This document shows, piece by piece, positions 1-10,546 of a DNA stretch of 64,000 bases. Positions within the stretch are counted from its first letter, which is position 1. Every line of letters starts with the position of its first letter. Below the pieces are notes generated by a model. That model did not search any database. It was not told the DNA's origin and was given only the letters and a program-made list of their open reading frames with translations. Source of the stretch: Longispora fulva (GTDB lineage Bacteria > Actinomycetota > Actinomycetes > Mycobacteriales > Micromonosporaceae); contig NZ_JADOUF010000001.1 in the NCBI RefSeq assembly GCF_015751905.1, positions 7,254,001-7,318,000 on the forward strand, read 5' to 3'. The translations under genes were made by a program, and so were the position numbers.

Positions 1-1
1 G

Positions 2-1126
2 CCGGGTGGGCCGCCGGGGTCGCAGTTCAACCATCAACCTCCGAGCCCGACGAAGGCGCCCGTCAAGCCGCCGCCGCAGGTCAAGCCGGACCTAGCCCAT
101 CCGCCGAGTGTCGGGGATCCCACGAAGCTGCCCGATCCCAACAAGCTCCACGATCTGGACCAGTTGCGCGACCCCAGTAAGGTGCTCGACCCGTCCAAGC
201 TCCACGATCCGGGCAAGCTCCCGGGGATCGGTGAGCTGCCGGTGCAACCCCCGGGGCTGGGGCTGGACCAGCCCTCATTGAGCCTCGCCGGTGGTCGGCA
301 GACGCCCACGGTGAAGTCGGGCCTGCTTGGCAGGACGCCGAGCGTGTCGGCGCCGCCCGAGGCGCCCGGGCTGGGTCGGAGCCTGTCGCAGACCTCCGGG
401 GGCGCGCCGAGCGTGCCGCCGGCTATGGCCAAGGGCGGCGCGAAGGTGTCGCGGCCCACCGGTCCGCAGGACGCCGCGCGGCAGCAGGCGAACGGGCCGG
501 GAATGCCGCCGTCCTCGGTCCTCGGGAAGTCCGGTCGCACCAAGCCGGGTCAGCCCGCCGCGCCGGAGGGGCCGGAAGGCCGGTCGCCGGGCGCGACGCC
601 GAAGGGGACCACGCCGTCGGTGCTGGGCGGCCGCAGGTCGGGGGCGCGGGTCGGCCAGGACCAGACGGGCACCCCGGGATCGACCCGGCCGGGGACCAGC
701 CCGTCGGTGCTGGGAAAGAACCGCGACCGCGACCGGCAGGGGTCGTCCGGCGGGCCGGGGGCGCCGCTGGAGGACGTGTTCCTGCGGCCCGTGACCGAGG
801 CGGGTGCCACCGCCCCGGTGTTGCGGCGGTCCGGTGCGGTCGGCCGGCTGGTCGCCGACCTCGGCGAGGTGCCCGAGGGCCTGCGGGCCAGCAGGCCGGT
901 CGTGAACAGTCCGGCGGAGCTGGCCGCGCGCAAGAGCGCGGCACAGGCCAGCCGGGAGGAACGGGACCGTCAGTCCCGTGACGATGACTACGACGCGATC
1001 CAGTCCATGCTCAGCGGTGAGACGCCCTGGACAGTGGAGACCCCTGGCGGTGCGGTCATCGCCAACACGCCGCATCCGGCGCCGGTGCCAACGCACGAGC
1101 CGAAGCCGGTGCTCGGCGGGCACTAG
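2..1126 (+). CDS. Proline-rich type VII secretion-associated protein, 5' end outside window
   Basis: The reading frame is open from the first base, so the N-terminus lies outside the window; 374 residues are visible. The visible part is low-complexity, rich in Pro, Gly, Ser and Lys. It contains about five degenerate repeats of the form D-P-x-K-L-x (roughly residues 38-70) and several S-V-L-G-K/G-R-R/K-N-R segments. The C-terminus ends in a conserved-looking block with D-V-F-L-R-P, then E-T-P-W-T-V and a Pro-rich tail. That architecture, beside eccE, is typical of secreted or PPE/WXG100-like substrates of actinobacterial ESX loci. The assignment is inferred from context and composition; no WXG motif is visible in this part. 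Confidence 0.6.
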   Translation, partial: PGGPPGSQFNHQPPSPTKAPVKPPPQVKPDLAHPPSVGDPTKLPDPNKLHDLDQLRDPSKVLDPSKLHDPGKLPGIGELPVQPPGLGLDQPSLSLAGGRQTPTVKSGLLGRTPSVSAPPEAPGLGRSLSQTSGGAPSVPPAMAKGGAKVSRPTGPQDAARQQANGPGMPPSSVLGKSGRTKPGQPAAPEGPEGRSPGATPKGTTPSVLGGRRSGARVGQDQTGTPGSTRPGTSPSVLGKNRDRDRQGSSGGPGAPLEDVFLRPVTEAGATAPVLRRSGAVGRLVADLGEVPEGLRASRPVVNSPAELAARKSAAQASREERDRQSRDDDYDAIQSMLSGETPWTVETPGGAVIANTPHPAPVPTHEPKPVLGGH

Positions 1127-1133
1127 GCGTGAT

Positions 1134-1157
1134 CGGGGCCGCCGGTGGGCGGCCCCG
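1134..1157. terminator. Hairpin between convergent genes
   Basis: A 10-bp perfect GC-rich stem with a 4-nt loop lies just after the stop of the proline-rich gene. It sits between that gene and the convergent ESX-associated gene. No T-run follows, which is normal for actinobacterial terminators. Confidence 0.5.
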
Positions 1158-1378
1158 TGCGGCCCCTTGTCCTGCCATGCCGCAACGCTGCCGGGCTGTT
1201 GCTGTGCCACCGCCTTGCCGTGCCGTCGTCTGCAGGGGACGGATCGGGCCGGGGCGGCTGCCGGGTGCCTCTGAGCCCGTTGCGCGGTGCCCCAAGCCCG
1301 GGTCGTGACCGCATCCGGAGTGGATGGCTTTGCCGACGCGCCACCCCACCGAACAGTGCCGACACCCAGGCAGTCACC

Positions 1379-2488
1379 TCACGCGCGCGACGGCGTCAGC
1401 CCCAGGTGCTGGCGCTCCAGGTTCGTCGGCGTGACCCACACGTACCGGTCGGCGCCGCCGCCCACCAGCGCCAACATGTCGCCATGCAGTCGCTCCAACC
1501 ACCCGGCGGACCGGGGATCCAGGCGCAGGATCGACGTGATCGCCTGCGCCTCCGTGCCGGACAGCCGGCTCATCATCACCAGGTTCGACGCCTGCACGGC
1601 GGGGAAGCCGCGGACGGAGAGCTGCGGTAGCACGGTGAGCTGGGTCTGCCATGGGCCGAGGCTCGGCGGGACGACGGTGCCGGCGTCGCCGAGTTCGTAC
1701 ACCAGGAGGGCCGGGGTCTGGGCGGTGCCCTGCACCTCCACCGGCTGTGCCGTGGGCAGGACGGCGAGCCGGTCGTTGTGCCCGGTGGCCCACTGGGCCA
1801 GGGCCTGCCAGGGGCCCGGGGTGTGGGTGAACACCACGACCCTGGCTCCCAGGGCCAGCGCCCGGAACACGAGCAGCTTGGTCGACCACGGCTGATCGCC
1901 GACGAGGGACACCCGGGTCGGCTCCGGCCGGAACATCCGGATCGACACGGGGGCGCGGTTGCGGTCATTCCCGAGGAGCAGGCCAGCTCCGGCGACGGGC
2001 ACCCGGATCATGTCCAGGGCCTCCTCTGAGGCGATGTGCGCGCCGATCCGCAGGGGTGGCAGGGCCGGCGTCGCGCTGCCCTCCAGCTCCTGTGCGTCGC
2101 CGGGGGACTGGCGGGTGTAGACGGTGCCGCGGCTGACCGCGGCGGTGGGGGTGGTGTAGGCCGCCGCGGCCGCGGCCTGGGCGGCGTTGATCGCCGCGGC
2201 GCTGGCGGTGGCGGCCGCGGCGGTGGCTCCGGTGGTCGCCGCCGGACGGGCGACCACGCCACGACCGGCGTCCGGGGCGATCACGCCACGACCGGCTTCG
2301 GAGGCGACCACGGCCGAGCCGGCCGCATTGTGCCCCCCGATCCCCGGATCCGGAGCGGGAGCCGCCGCGCGGGCGCCGAAGACCGGCAGGACGGTGCCCA
2401 TGCCGTGCGAGCCCGGATCGGCGAGCTCGTCCGGGTGCTGCTGGCCGTCGGCCTCCGGCCCCGGGCGGGCCGAGCCGTAGACGCTCAT
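1379..2488 (-). CDS. Type VII secretion locus-associated protein of unknown function
   Basis: This 369-aa protein has no certain family. Residues 1-125 form an Ala/Pro/Gly-rich disordered region with an alanine tract. The second half looks like a globular alpha/beta domain: I-R-V-P-V-A-G-A-G-L-L-L-G, S-L-V-G and V-V-V-F-T-H-T-P. Its start overlaps the eccE stop by 4 nt (ATGA), so it is translationally coupled to eccE and probably works with the ESX machine. No signal peptide or membrane segment is evident, suggesting a cytosolic accessory role. The function is inferred only from the operon. Confidence 0.7.
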   Translation of the reverse strand: MSVYGSARPGPEADGQQHPDELADPGSHGMGTVLPVFGARAAAPAPDPGIGGHNAAGSAVVASEAGRGVIAPDAGRGVVARPAATTGATAAAATASAAAINAAQAAAAAAYTTPTAAVSRGTVYTRQSPGDAQELEGSATPALPPLRIGAHIASEEALDMIRVPVAGAGLLLGNDRNRAPVSIRMFRPEPTRVSLVGDQPWSTKLLVFRALALGARVVVFTHTPGPWQALAQWATGHNDRLAVLPTAQPVEVQGTAQTPALLVYELGDAGTVVPPSLGPWQTQLTVLPQLSVRGFPAVQASNLVMMSRLSGTEAQAITSILRLDPRSAGWLERLHGDMLALVGGGADRYVWVTPTNLERQHLGLTPSRA

Positions 2489-3723
2489 CGGGCACCTCCA
2501 CCGGTCGGCGCGGAGGCGTACACCGCCGAGGCGTGCTCGCCGTCGAGCCGGAACAGTCGGCCGCCGGCCTGACTGGCGGCGGCCTGCACCGCCTGGGTCG
2601 CCTCGGCGAGCCGGGGCTCAGGGTTCGCGACCCGGACCAGGCAGCGGATGTCGATCCCCTCCTCTGTGGGCTGGAGGATGGTGGCCACGCTGGTCAGCGC
2701 CGCCGGGCTGGCGGCCATGCTGTCGAGCAGGGGCCCGATCTGGGTCGTCTGTGGCCAGTCGCGCAGCCAGAAGCAGGCGTGCGCGAGGCCCGCCGAATGC
2801 CAGGACTGCCACTGCTCCTGGGGCCGGGGGACGCCGGTGTCGTGGGCCGGGGGCTCCAGGTCCAGGGAGCGGACCATGGCGTCGAGCAGCCCGTCGGAGT
2901 CCAGGACCCGGTAGGGCACGCCGGAGCGCCGCAGCGCCTTGCCGACCCGGCGGACCAGGGCGAGGAGCAGCGCCACGGTCTCGTCGCCGCCGGCGGGGCC
3001 GTCGGTGGCCTCAGCGAGGAGCCGCGCGTCGAGTCGGACGGTCACCCAGCAGTTGCGGTCGGCGGGCACCCGCCCGAGGGTCTCGGTGAGTTCCCGGTAG
3101 GACTGGCTGGCGGGGCTGTGCCCCGGCAGGCCGCTGCTGGGGGTCGGCACGCTGTGGGTGACGACCTGGATGACGCCGCCCGGCTGCTCGGCCCCGGACA
3201 GCGCCCGGGCCAGGCTCGCCAGCGGCATGGTGGCCTGAGAGTCGCCGCGCATCCCACTGTCGGGCGTGGCGGTGATGACGGCGAACCAGCCGGAGCCGTC
3301 GTGGGCCACGCCGACCGGGCTGCCGGCGCTGTCGGGCACGGTGCGCACGGTCAGGTCGGGGACGAGCCCCGACAGGGCGGCCAGCCGCCGGTCCGGGGAC
3401 GGGTGGGCGACGCTGGTCCGCCGCTTGCGGAGCTGCCAGCGCAGCCGCAGCCGCTCGGTCCACCAGCGGCCCTGTGACCGGCCGAACAGCACGACGAGCG
3501 CCACGGTGGCGACGGTGGCGCTGGCGAGGCCGACGATCAGGTTGTGCGTGAGAAGGACGAGGACGGTGGCCCCGACGACCTCCATGGCCAACAGCTGCAG
3601 CAGGCTCACCGGCCCGACATAGCCCGGCCGGCGTCGCGGGACGATGAATGGCGCGCCGGGTGTGGCCGACGGGACGGCTCCGACCCGACCCACGGCGCGC
3701 GTCTGGGGCGGCGCATCGGTCAT
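2485..3723 (-). CDS. eccE: Type VII secretion protein EccE
   Basis: EccE is a membrane core subunit of the ESX translocon. The 412-aa product has a short cytosolic N-terminus, then two adjacent membrane segments near residues 38-75. A basic linker rich in Arg/Trp follows, and then a long soluble alpha/beta domain, as expected for EccE. I chose the ATG at 3723 because a GGGAGG Shine-Dalgarno lies about 8 nt upstream; a start 17 codons earlier lacks one. The gene is followed with a 4-nt overlap by the ESX-associated gene at 1379. The rest of the ESX genes (eccB, eccC, eccD, mycP) are not in the window. Confidence 0.82.
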   Translation of the reverse strand: MTDAPPQTRAVGRVGAVPSATPGAPFIVPRRRPGYVGPVSLLQLLAMEVVGATVLVLLTHNLIVGLASATVATVALVVLFGRSQGRWWTERLRLRWQLRKRRTSVAHPSPDRRLAALSGLVPDLTVRTVPDSAGSPVGVAHDGSGWFAVITATPDSGMRGDSQATMPLASLARALSGAEQPGGVIQVVTHSVPTPSSGLPGHSPASQSYRELTETLGRVPADRNCWVTVRLDARLLAEATDGPAGGDETVALLLALVRRVGKALRRSGVPYRVLDSDGLLDAMVRSLDLEPPAHDTGVPRPQEQWQSWHSAGLAHACFWLRDWPQTTQIGPLLDSMAASPAALTSVATILQPTEEGIDIRCLVRVANPEPRLAEATQAVQAAASQAGGRLFRLDGEHASAVYASAPTGGGAR

Positions 3724-3931
3724 GCCAGCAGCCTCCCTAAGCTCGGTCCGATGTCCAGCGGGAATGGGCGACACCGCTGTGCGGCAATCATGATAGGAGC
3801 CCGTGTCACTGTCACCCTATACGGACCGGATCTCGCCCGATGGTCCCTGATTCGGGGATGCGGGGAGCGATCCCGGCAATCCAGATATTCCACTGAAATC
3901 CAACCGCGACACGACCTTGACGGGTACCGGC

Positions 3932-5275
3932 TCAGCGGGGCCCCAACAGCAACCGGGTGGCCCCGTTCAGCGCGATCAGGCTCGACAGCCGGTCCCGGCT
4001 GGCGATCACGGTGAGGCTGCCCGGGTTGCTGGGCAGTAGCGGGCGCACCTGGTCGGGGTGCGAGGCGTTGTCCAGGACCAGGAGGACCCGCCGGTCGCCG
4101 ACCAGGCTGCGGTACAGGTCGACGGCCTCGTCCACCCCGTCGGGGAGCGCGTCCCCGGCGACGCCCAGGCCTGCGAGGAGCGCACGGAGCGCCGCGATCG
4201 GCGACAGGCAGGCCCCGGGCCCGGCGTCTGGAACGGTGCTGCCCTGACCCCCGGCACGCGGCGCCGTGGCGGCCGGCGCGGACAGGTCCAGGAACAGTTG
4301 GCCGTCCGGGAATCTGGCCCGCACCCGGTGGGCCCAGTGCACGGCCAGCGCCGTCTTCCCCACGCCCCGGTCCCCGCTGATCACGACCGACGGCGGCCCG
4401 GCCTGCCCCGGCCCCGGGAGCAGCCCGTCGAGGAACTCCAGCTCCTCGCGCCGCCCGGCGAACCCCGGCTTCTCCGGCGGCAACTGGGCCGGAACGGTGC
4501 GCGGCACGGGCGCCCTGGCCGGGTCGAGCGCGGGGTCGCGGCGCACGATCCGCTGGTACAGCTCGTCGAGTTCGGCGCGCGGGTCCAGTCCGGTGGCGTC
4601 GACGAGCAGCCGGCGAGCGCGCTCGTACACGGCGAGGGCGTCGGTGCGGCGGCCGGCGCGGTAGAGGGCGAGCAGGTGCAGTTCGACGAGGCGTTCCCGG
4701 AGCGGGTGCACCCTGACCAGGGACTCCAGTTCGCCGAGCAGGCCGTCGTGGCCGCCGAGCGCGAGGTCGGCCTCGATCCGCAGTTCGGTGGCCGACAGGT
4801 TCAGCTCCTCCAGGCCCCGGCCGTACGCCGCCCGGATCCGGGGCGTGGTCAGCTCGCCGAGCGGCCGGCCCCGCCACAGCGCGAGGGCCGGGCCGAGCAG
4901 CCCGCGCCGGACGGCCGGGTCGGTGGCCTCGTGGCCCCGCCGGCACAGGTCCCGGAACCGGTGCGCGTCGACCCGGGCCGGATCGCCCTCCAGCGCGTAC
5001 CCGCCGCTGCGGGTGACCAGCCGGAACCCGCGACGCTCGGCGTCCACGGCCGCCAGCCCGGTCCGCAGCCGGGACACGTGCACGTGCAGCGCGGCCCGGG
5101 CGCTGGCCGGCGCGTCCTCGCCCCACAGCAGGTCGATCATGCGGTCGATGCTCAGCGCGGCGTTGAGGTTGAGGAGGAGGAGGCCGAGCAGACAGCGTTC
5201 CATCCGGCGCCGGCCGAGGTCCACGGGCAGGCCGTCCACGAGCACGTCCACGCCGCCGAGCACCCGGAACTCCAT
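3932..5275 (-). CDS. SARP/AfsR-type transcriptional regulator, short form
   Basis: A 447-aa regulator. It has an OmpR-like winged-helix DNA-binding domain (about residues 1-95), then a bacterial transcriptional activation domain (about 96-240). A partial NB-ARC ATPase domain follows, with a Walker A motif G-D-R-G-V-G-K-T and a Walker B L-L-V-L-D-N-A. AfsR-like proteins usually continue through a complete NB-ARC and a TPR region to 600-1000 residues. This one stops right after the segment following Walker B, at L-L-L-G-P-R, so it is either a natural short form or C-terminally truncated. It is divergent from clpS with only 79 bp between. Its target genes cannot be read from the sequence. Confidence 0.85.
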   Translation of the reverse strand: MEFRVLGGVDVLVDGLPVDLGRRRMERCLLGLLLLNLNAALSIDRMIDLLWGEDAPASARAALHVHVSRLRTGLAAVDAERRGFRLVTRSGGYALEGDPARVDAHRFRDLCRRGHEATDPAVRRGLLGPALALWRGRPLGELTTPRIRAAYGRGLEELNLSATELRIEADLALGGHDGLLGELESLVRVHPLRERLVELHLLALYRAGRRTDALAVYERARRLLVDATGLDPRAELDELYQRIVRRDPALDPARAPVPRTVPAQLPPEKPGFAGRREELEFLDGLLPGPGQAGPPSVVISGDRGVGKTALAVHWAHRVRARFPDGQLFLDLSAPAATAPRAGGQGSTVPDAGPGACLSPIAALRALLAGLGVAGDALPDGVDEAVDLYRSLVGDRRVLLVLDNASHPDQVRPLLPSNPGSLTVIASRDRLSSLIALNGATRLLLGPR

Positions 5276-5354
5276 TGCTGTGAGGCTAGTACCCGTGATC
5301 TTGTCTCGTGAGGTGGGCGGTTGCTCCGTGGGCGGTTCGGGCTAGGGTGAGGGA

Positions 5355-5645
5355 ATGTCCGGGACCCAGGCCCTGCCCGCCGAGGCGACAGAAGTCGAAG
5401 AGGTCTTCGAGGCCGATCGCCCGTGGATCACGGTGGTGCACAACGACCCCGTCAACCTCATGAGTTACGTGACGTGGGTGTTCCAGAAGCTGTTCGGCTA
5501 CTCGAAGGAGAAGGCCGAGAAGCTGATGCTCGACGTGCACCACAAGGGCCGCGCCGTCGTCTCGCACGGCGCCCGGGAGCGGATGGAGTTCGACGCCACC
5601 CGGCTGCACGGCTACGGACTCTGGGCGACGGTGGAGAAATCATGA
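5355..5645 (+). CDS. clpS: ATP-dependent Clp protease adaptor ClpS
   Basis: ClpS delivers N-degron substrates to ClpAP/ClpCP. The 96-aa protein has the family hallmark H-N-D-P-V-N-x-M-x-Y-V followed by V-F-Q-K-L-F and V-H-H-K-G-R-A-V-V. The length is typical for the family. Its stop overlaps the start of the following DUF2017 gene (ATGA), an arrangement common in actinobacteria. Confidence 0.95.
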   Translation: MSGTQALPAEATEVEEVFEADRPWITVVHNDPVNLMSYVTWVFQKLFGYSKEKAEKLMLDVHHKGRAVVSHGARERMEFDATRLHGYGLWATVEKS

Positions 5646-6106
5646 CATTCTACCGCAAAGGCGACGAGATCGTGGCGACCTTCCGCCCCGAGGAGATCGA
5701 CGTCCTCCGGATGGTGGTCACCCAGGTCTCCGAGCTGGTCACCGAGGGGCTGCGGGCCGACCCGGTGTTCGAGCGGCTGTTCCCCGACATCTACCAGGAC
5801 AACCCGGTCGCGGCGGCCGAGCTGCGCCGGTACACGGAAGATGATCTGAAGCAGGCGAAGGTCGACGCCGCCGCCGTCGTGCTCGACACCCTCGACGAGC
5901 ACACCACGCTCACCGTCGAGCAGGCCGACGCCTGGCTGCGGGCCGTCAACGACGTGCGGCTGGCGCTCGGCACCCGGCTGGAGATCGGCGACGACTTCGA
6001 CATCGAGGAGGAGTACGAGGACGCCGACGACGAGCGCGGCCTCCAGATCTCCGTCTACGGCTACCTGTCCTACCTCCAGGAGTCGCTGATCGACTCGCTC
6101 ACGTAG
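5642..6106 (+). CDS. DUF2017 family protein
   Basis: A 154-aa acidic, helical protein. It starts M-T-F-Y-R-K-G, continues with a leucine-rich helix and contains an acidic patch near its end ([10 protein letters not shown]). The sequence and its place directly behind clpS match DUF2017, a conserved actinobacterial family of unknown function. The ATG overlaps the clpS stop by 4 nt, so the two are translationally coupled, which suggests a link to regulated proteolysis (inference). Confidence 0.85.
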   Translation: MTFYRKGDEIVATFRPEEIDVLRMVVTQVSELVTEGLRADPVFERLFPDIYQDNPVAAAELRRYTEDDLKQAKVDAAAVVLDTLDEHTTLTVEQADAWLRAVNDVRLALGTRLEIGDDFDIEEEYEDADDERGLQISVYGYLSYLQESLIDSLT

Positions 6107-6110
6107 GTGG

Positions 6111-6210
6111 GGCCCGCTGAGGGCGACGATGCGTGCGTTGTCGGCACGCCTGAATACGACACCGGTATTCAGGCGCACCTCCGCCTTCGCCTGCCCGCCC
6201 TCAGCGGGCC
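6111..6210. repeat. Nested palindromic intergenic element, copy 1
   Basis: This 100-bp element has perfect 15-bp terminal inverted repeats (6111-6125 and 6196-6210). Inside them is a perfect 11-bp hairpin (6147-6157 and 6165-6175, loop 7). It starts 4 nt after the DUF2017 stop. Its right part and flank (6158-6228) recur in inverted orientation at the end of the helicase gene (25471-25541). It could act as a terminator and resembles a small mobile or REP-like repeat. Confidence 0.6.
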
Positions 6211-6302
6211 AAGACGTCAGATCAAGAGCGAAGCATCGCCGGGTCGGCCGCGTGACCCATGCCATGGAGACCTCCGGGGCTCCGAGCCGGTACGATGTGC
6301 GC

Positions 6303-6770
6303 GTGCTGACCATCGACCGTGCGATCGCCGACGCGATCGTCGCCCACGCGCGCCGGGACCACCCGGACGAGGCGTGCGGTGTCGTGGCAGGCCCGGCCGG
6401 ATCGGACAAACCGCTCAGGCACATCCCGATGGCGAACGCGGAACGGTCCACGACCTTCTACCGCTTCGACTCGATGGAGCAGCTCCGGGTGTGGCGCGAG
6501 ATGGACGACCTGGACGAGGAGCCGGTCGTCATCTACCACTCGCACACCGCCACCGAGGCCTACCCGTCGCGCACCGACATCAACCTCGCCGCCGAGCCGG
6601 GCGCCCACTACGTGCTCGTCTCCACCCGGGCGGACGACGAGACGGAGCTGCGGTCGTTCCGCATCGTTGACCAGCAGGTCACCGAGGAACCGATCCAGGT
6701 CGTCGATTCCGACGCGGTGCAGACGTACATGTTCGGGCAGACGCCGACGACGGTGGTCTACGACTGTTAA
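6303..6770 (+). CDS. mec: JAMM/MPN+ metalloprotease, Mec-like (CysO-cysteine hydrolase)
   Basis: A 155-aa zinc metalloprotease of the M67 family. The full JAMM signature is present: Glu23 in D-E-A-C-G, then His79-x-His81, Ser89 and Asp92. In mycobacteria the homologue Mec releases cysteine from the CysO-cysteine thioester-derived adduct. Here it is followed by cysO and cysM in the same order as in mycobacteria. GTG at 6303 gives the expected family N-terminus; GTG 6297 or ATG 6264 are alternatives. The downstream CysO has a tail after Gly-Gly, so this enzyme may also trim CysO (inference). Confidence 0.85.
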   Translation: MLTIDRAIADAIVAHARRDHPDEACGVVAGPAGSDKPLRHIPMANAERSTTFYRFDSMEQLRVWREMDDLDEEPVVIYHSHTATEAYPSRTDINLAAEPGAHYVLVSTRADDETELRSFRIVDQQVTEEPIQVVDSDAVQTYMFGQTPTTVVYDC

Positions 6771-6818
6771 GAGACGGCTTGTCTCCAGTCCCTGATCAAC
6801 CCTCGTTCACAGGAGTAG

Positions 6819-8291
<1,473 letters not shown>

Positions 8292-8310
8292 CGCCCAACC
8301 ACGGGCGTCC

Positions 8311-8345
8311 GGCCCAGCCAGGGGCCTGACGCCCGGGGCTGGGCC
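8311..8345. terminator. Hairpin between cysM and a convergent membrane gene
   Basis: A perfect 9-bp GC-rich stem (8311-8319 with 8337-8345) lies between the cysM stop and the convergent gene ending at 8389. Position and strength fit a shared terminator. Confidence 0.5.
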
Positions 8346-8388
8346 GCCGCGCGCCGGATCAGGGACGCTTCGTACCCGAAAAAGGGTT

Positions 8389-8829
8389 TCAGGCCGAAGC
8401 GGTGAGGATCGCGCCCACGATCAGGGTCAGGGTGCCGGCACCCAGGACCGCCCAGGGGATCAGCGCCCGGTTCACGGTCACGAATCCGGCGACGGTGAAC
8501 CCCATCCCCAGGATCCCGACCAGGATGATCACCGGCTCGAACCAGCCGGGCGCGCCGGCGATGATCCGGACCAGCGCCGCCAGCCCCACCACGATCCCGC
8601 CCAGCGCCAGCACGAACGCCCAGACGGACACGGCGGCCAGGATCCGCTGCGGCGGAGGTGCGGAGAAGTCCCGCGCCCCACGGCGGCCCTCGCTGCCCAC
8701 CGCGAGGGCGAGCCGGGTCCGGAACGAGGCGTTCGGGTCCACGGCCGGGGCGTCGGCGTCCGCCAACCCCAGGGCCGAACCGAAACCGGCGACGTGATCG
8801 GGCTCGTTGCGTTCAGTCTCACTGCTCAC
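8389..8829 (-). CDS. Small membrane protein, unknown function
   Basis: A 146-aa protein. The acidic, polar N-terminus (about residues 1-55) is followed by three hydrophobic segments, near residues 60-86, 92-114 and 119-143. I used GTG 8829, giving V-S-S-E-T-E-R; longer reading frames lack a supporting ribosome site and have unlikely composition. No family is recognised. It is convergent with cysM and divergent from murI. Confidence 0.65.
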   Translation of the reverse strand: MSSETERNEPDHVAGFGSALGLADADAPAVDPNASFRTRLALAVGSEGRRGARDFSAPPPQRILAAVSVWAFVLALGGIVVGLAALVRIIAGAPGWFEPVIILVGILGMGFTVAGFVTVNRALIPWAVLGAGTLTLIVGAILTASA

Positions 8830-8999
8830 GCTGCACCATTCTTCCGTATCTGGGTGGCCGCCCGGCGCACGACCCGCGCACAGCAGTATCCCCCGTCGGG
8901 CGGCCGGGGCCTGCGGGCCGAAGCCGCTCGATGTCACCTTCGCGACATCTGACAGGAGATCGGCTGGCGGGACGGCTCCCACAGCGTAGGCTGCGCAGC

Positions 9000-9782
9000 G
9001 TGACGGACGCGCCCATCGGCATATTCGACTCGGGGGTCGGGGGGCTCACGGTCGCCCGAGCGGTCCTTGAGGCGCTCCCGCATGAGGAGCTGCGCTACCT
9101 CGCCGACACGGCACACGTGCCGTACGGCCCGAAACCCATCGCCGACGTCCGGCGGTACGCGTTGGGGTGCCTCGACCGCCTCGTCGACGAGGGCGTCAAG
9201 GCCCTCGTGATCGCGTGCAACTCCGCGTCGGCCGCCTGCCTGCACGACGCCAGGGAACGCTATCCGGTCCCGGTCATCGAGGTGATCCGCCCGGCCGTGC
9301 GACGCGCCGTCTCGGCCACCCGCAACGGTCAGGTCGGCGTGGTGTGCACGGTCGCGACGGCCAACAGCAAGGCGTACGAGGACGCGTTCGGGGCCGCCCC
9401 GCACGTCAGCGTGCACACCGTCGCCGCCCCGGCGTTCGTGGACTTCGTGGAGCGCGGCGTCACCACCGGCCGCCAACTCCTCGGCCTCGCCCAGGGCTAC
9501 CTCGAACCTCTCGAACGCGCCGGGGTCGACACCCTCGTCCTCGGCTGCACCCACTACCCGCTCCTCGCCGGCATGCTCGGCCTCGTGATGGGGGACGGCG
9601 TGACCCTGGTGTCCAGCGCCGACGAGACGGCGCGCGATCTGTACAGAATCCTCACAGAACGTGACCTGCTACGGTCCGCCGACGCGCCGCCGCCGCGCCA
9701 CACGTTCACCACCACAGGCGACGCTGCCGCCTTCACCAAGCTGGCCGGCCGATTCCTCGGGAATATTGAGGTCTCCTCATGA
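9000..9782 (+). CDS. murI: Glutamate racemase MurI
   Basis: Makes D-glutamate for peptidoglycan. The 260-aa protein has the N-terminal [11 protein letters not shown] signature. Its two catalytic cysteines lie in A-C-N-S-A-S (Cys73) and G-C-T-H-Y-P. The first motif is normally A-C-N-T-A, so Ser replaces Thr conservatively. GTG 9000 places the family start correctly. The stop overlaps the next gene by 4 nt. Confidence 0.95.
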   Translation: MTDAPIGIFDSGVGGLTVARAVLEALPHEELRYLADTAHVPYGPKPIADVRRYALGCLDRLVDEGVKALVIACNSASAACLHDARERYPVPVIEVIRPAVRRAVSATRNGQVGVVCTVATANSKAYEDAFGAAPHVSVHTVAAPAFVDFVERGVTTGRQLLGLAQGYLEPLERAGVDTLVLGCTHYPLLAGMLGLVMGDGVTLVSSADETARDLYRILTERDLLRSADAPPPRHTFTTTGDAAAFTKLAGRFLGNIEVSS

Positions 9783-10525
9783 AGCTCACCGTTCTGGGCT
9801 GCGCTGGCAGCTTCCCCGGACCCCAGTCGGCCTGCTCGGGATACCTGGTCGAGGCGGCCGGCTTCCGGCTGCTCATCGACTTCGGCACCGGCACCCTGGG
9901 CGCGTTGCAACGCCTCGGCGACATGTACGGCATCGACGCCATCATCGTCACCCACCTGCACCCCGACCACATGCTCGACGCCGCGTCCTACGTCGTCGCC
10001 CGGCGCTACTGCCCGACGGGCAAACTCCCGGCCCTCCCGCTGTACGGCCCCTCCGGTGTCGCCCAGCGCCTGCACGACGTCTACGACCGCACCGACGCCC
10101 CTCTCGACGACGTGTACGACTTCCGGGAGCTCACCCCCGGGGAGTTCGACCTCGGCCCGTTCCGGGTCACCACGGAGCTGATGGACCACCCGGTGGAGAC
10201 CTTCGGGCTCCGGATCACCCACGGCGGCCGCAGCCTGGCCTACTCGTCGGACACCGGCCCCTGCGACGCCCTGCTCAAGCTCGCCCAGGGCGCCGACGCG
10301 CTGCTCTGCGAGGCCAGCTACCTCGAGGGCGCCGACAACCCGCCGCACCTGCACCTCACCGGCAAGGACGCCGGCGAGCACGCCACCCAGGCCGGCGTGA
10401 AGCTCCTCCTGATCACGCACCTCGTCGCGGCATGGGGCGACGAGGACCAGACCCGCCGGGAGGTACGCGACGCGTACGCCGGCCCCGTCGACATCGTCCG
10501 CTCCGGCTCGGTCTACGAGATCTGA
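9779..10525 (+). CDS. MBL-fold metal-dependent hydrolase
   Basis: A 248-aa metallo-beta-lactamase fold protein. The metal motif is H-L-H-P-D-H, with later ligands in D-H-P-V-E, S-D-T-G and T-H-L. The sequence resembles RNase Z / cyclic phosphodiesterase-like hydrolases found between murI and rph in actinobacteria. The ATG overlaps the murI stop (ATGA). Substrate unknown; an RNA- or nucleotide-phosphodiester function is plausible given the rph and rdgB neighbours. Confidence 0.85.
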   Translation: MKLTVLGCAGSFPGPQSACSGYLVEAAGFRLLIDFGTGTLGALQRLGDMYGIDAIIVTHLHPDHMLDAASYVVARRYCPTGKLPALPLYGPSGVAQRLHDVYDRTDAPLDDVYDFRELTPGEFDLGPFRVTTELMDHPVETFGLRITHGGRSLAYSSDTGPCDALLKLAQGADALLCEASYLEGADNPPHLHLTGKDAGEHATQAGVKLLLITHLVAAWGDEDQTRREVRDAYAGPVDIVRSGSVYEI

Positions 10526-10546
10526 GCGGCCCGTTAAGCTCGGGGG

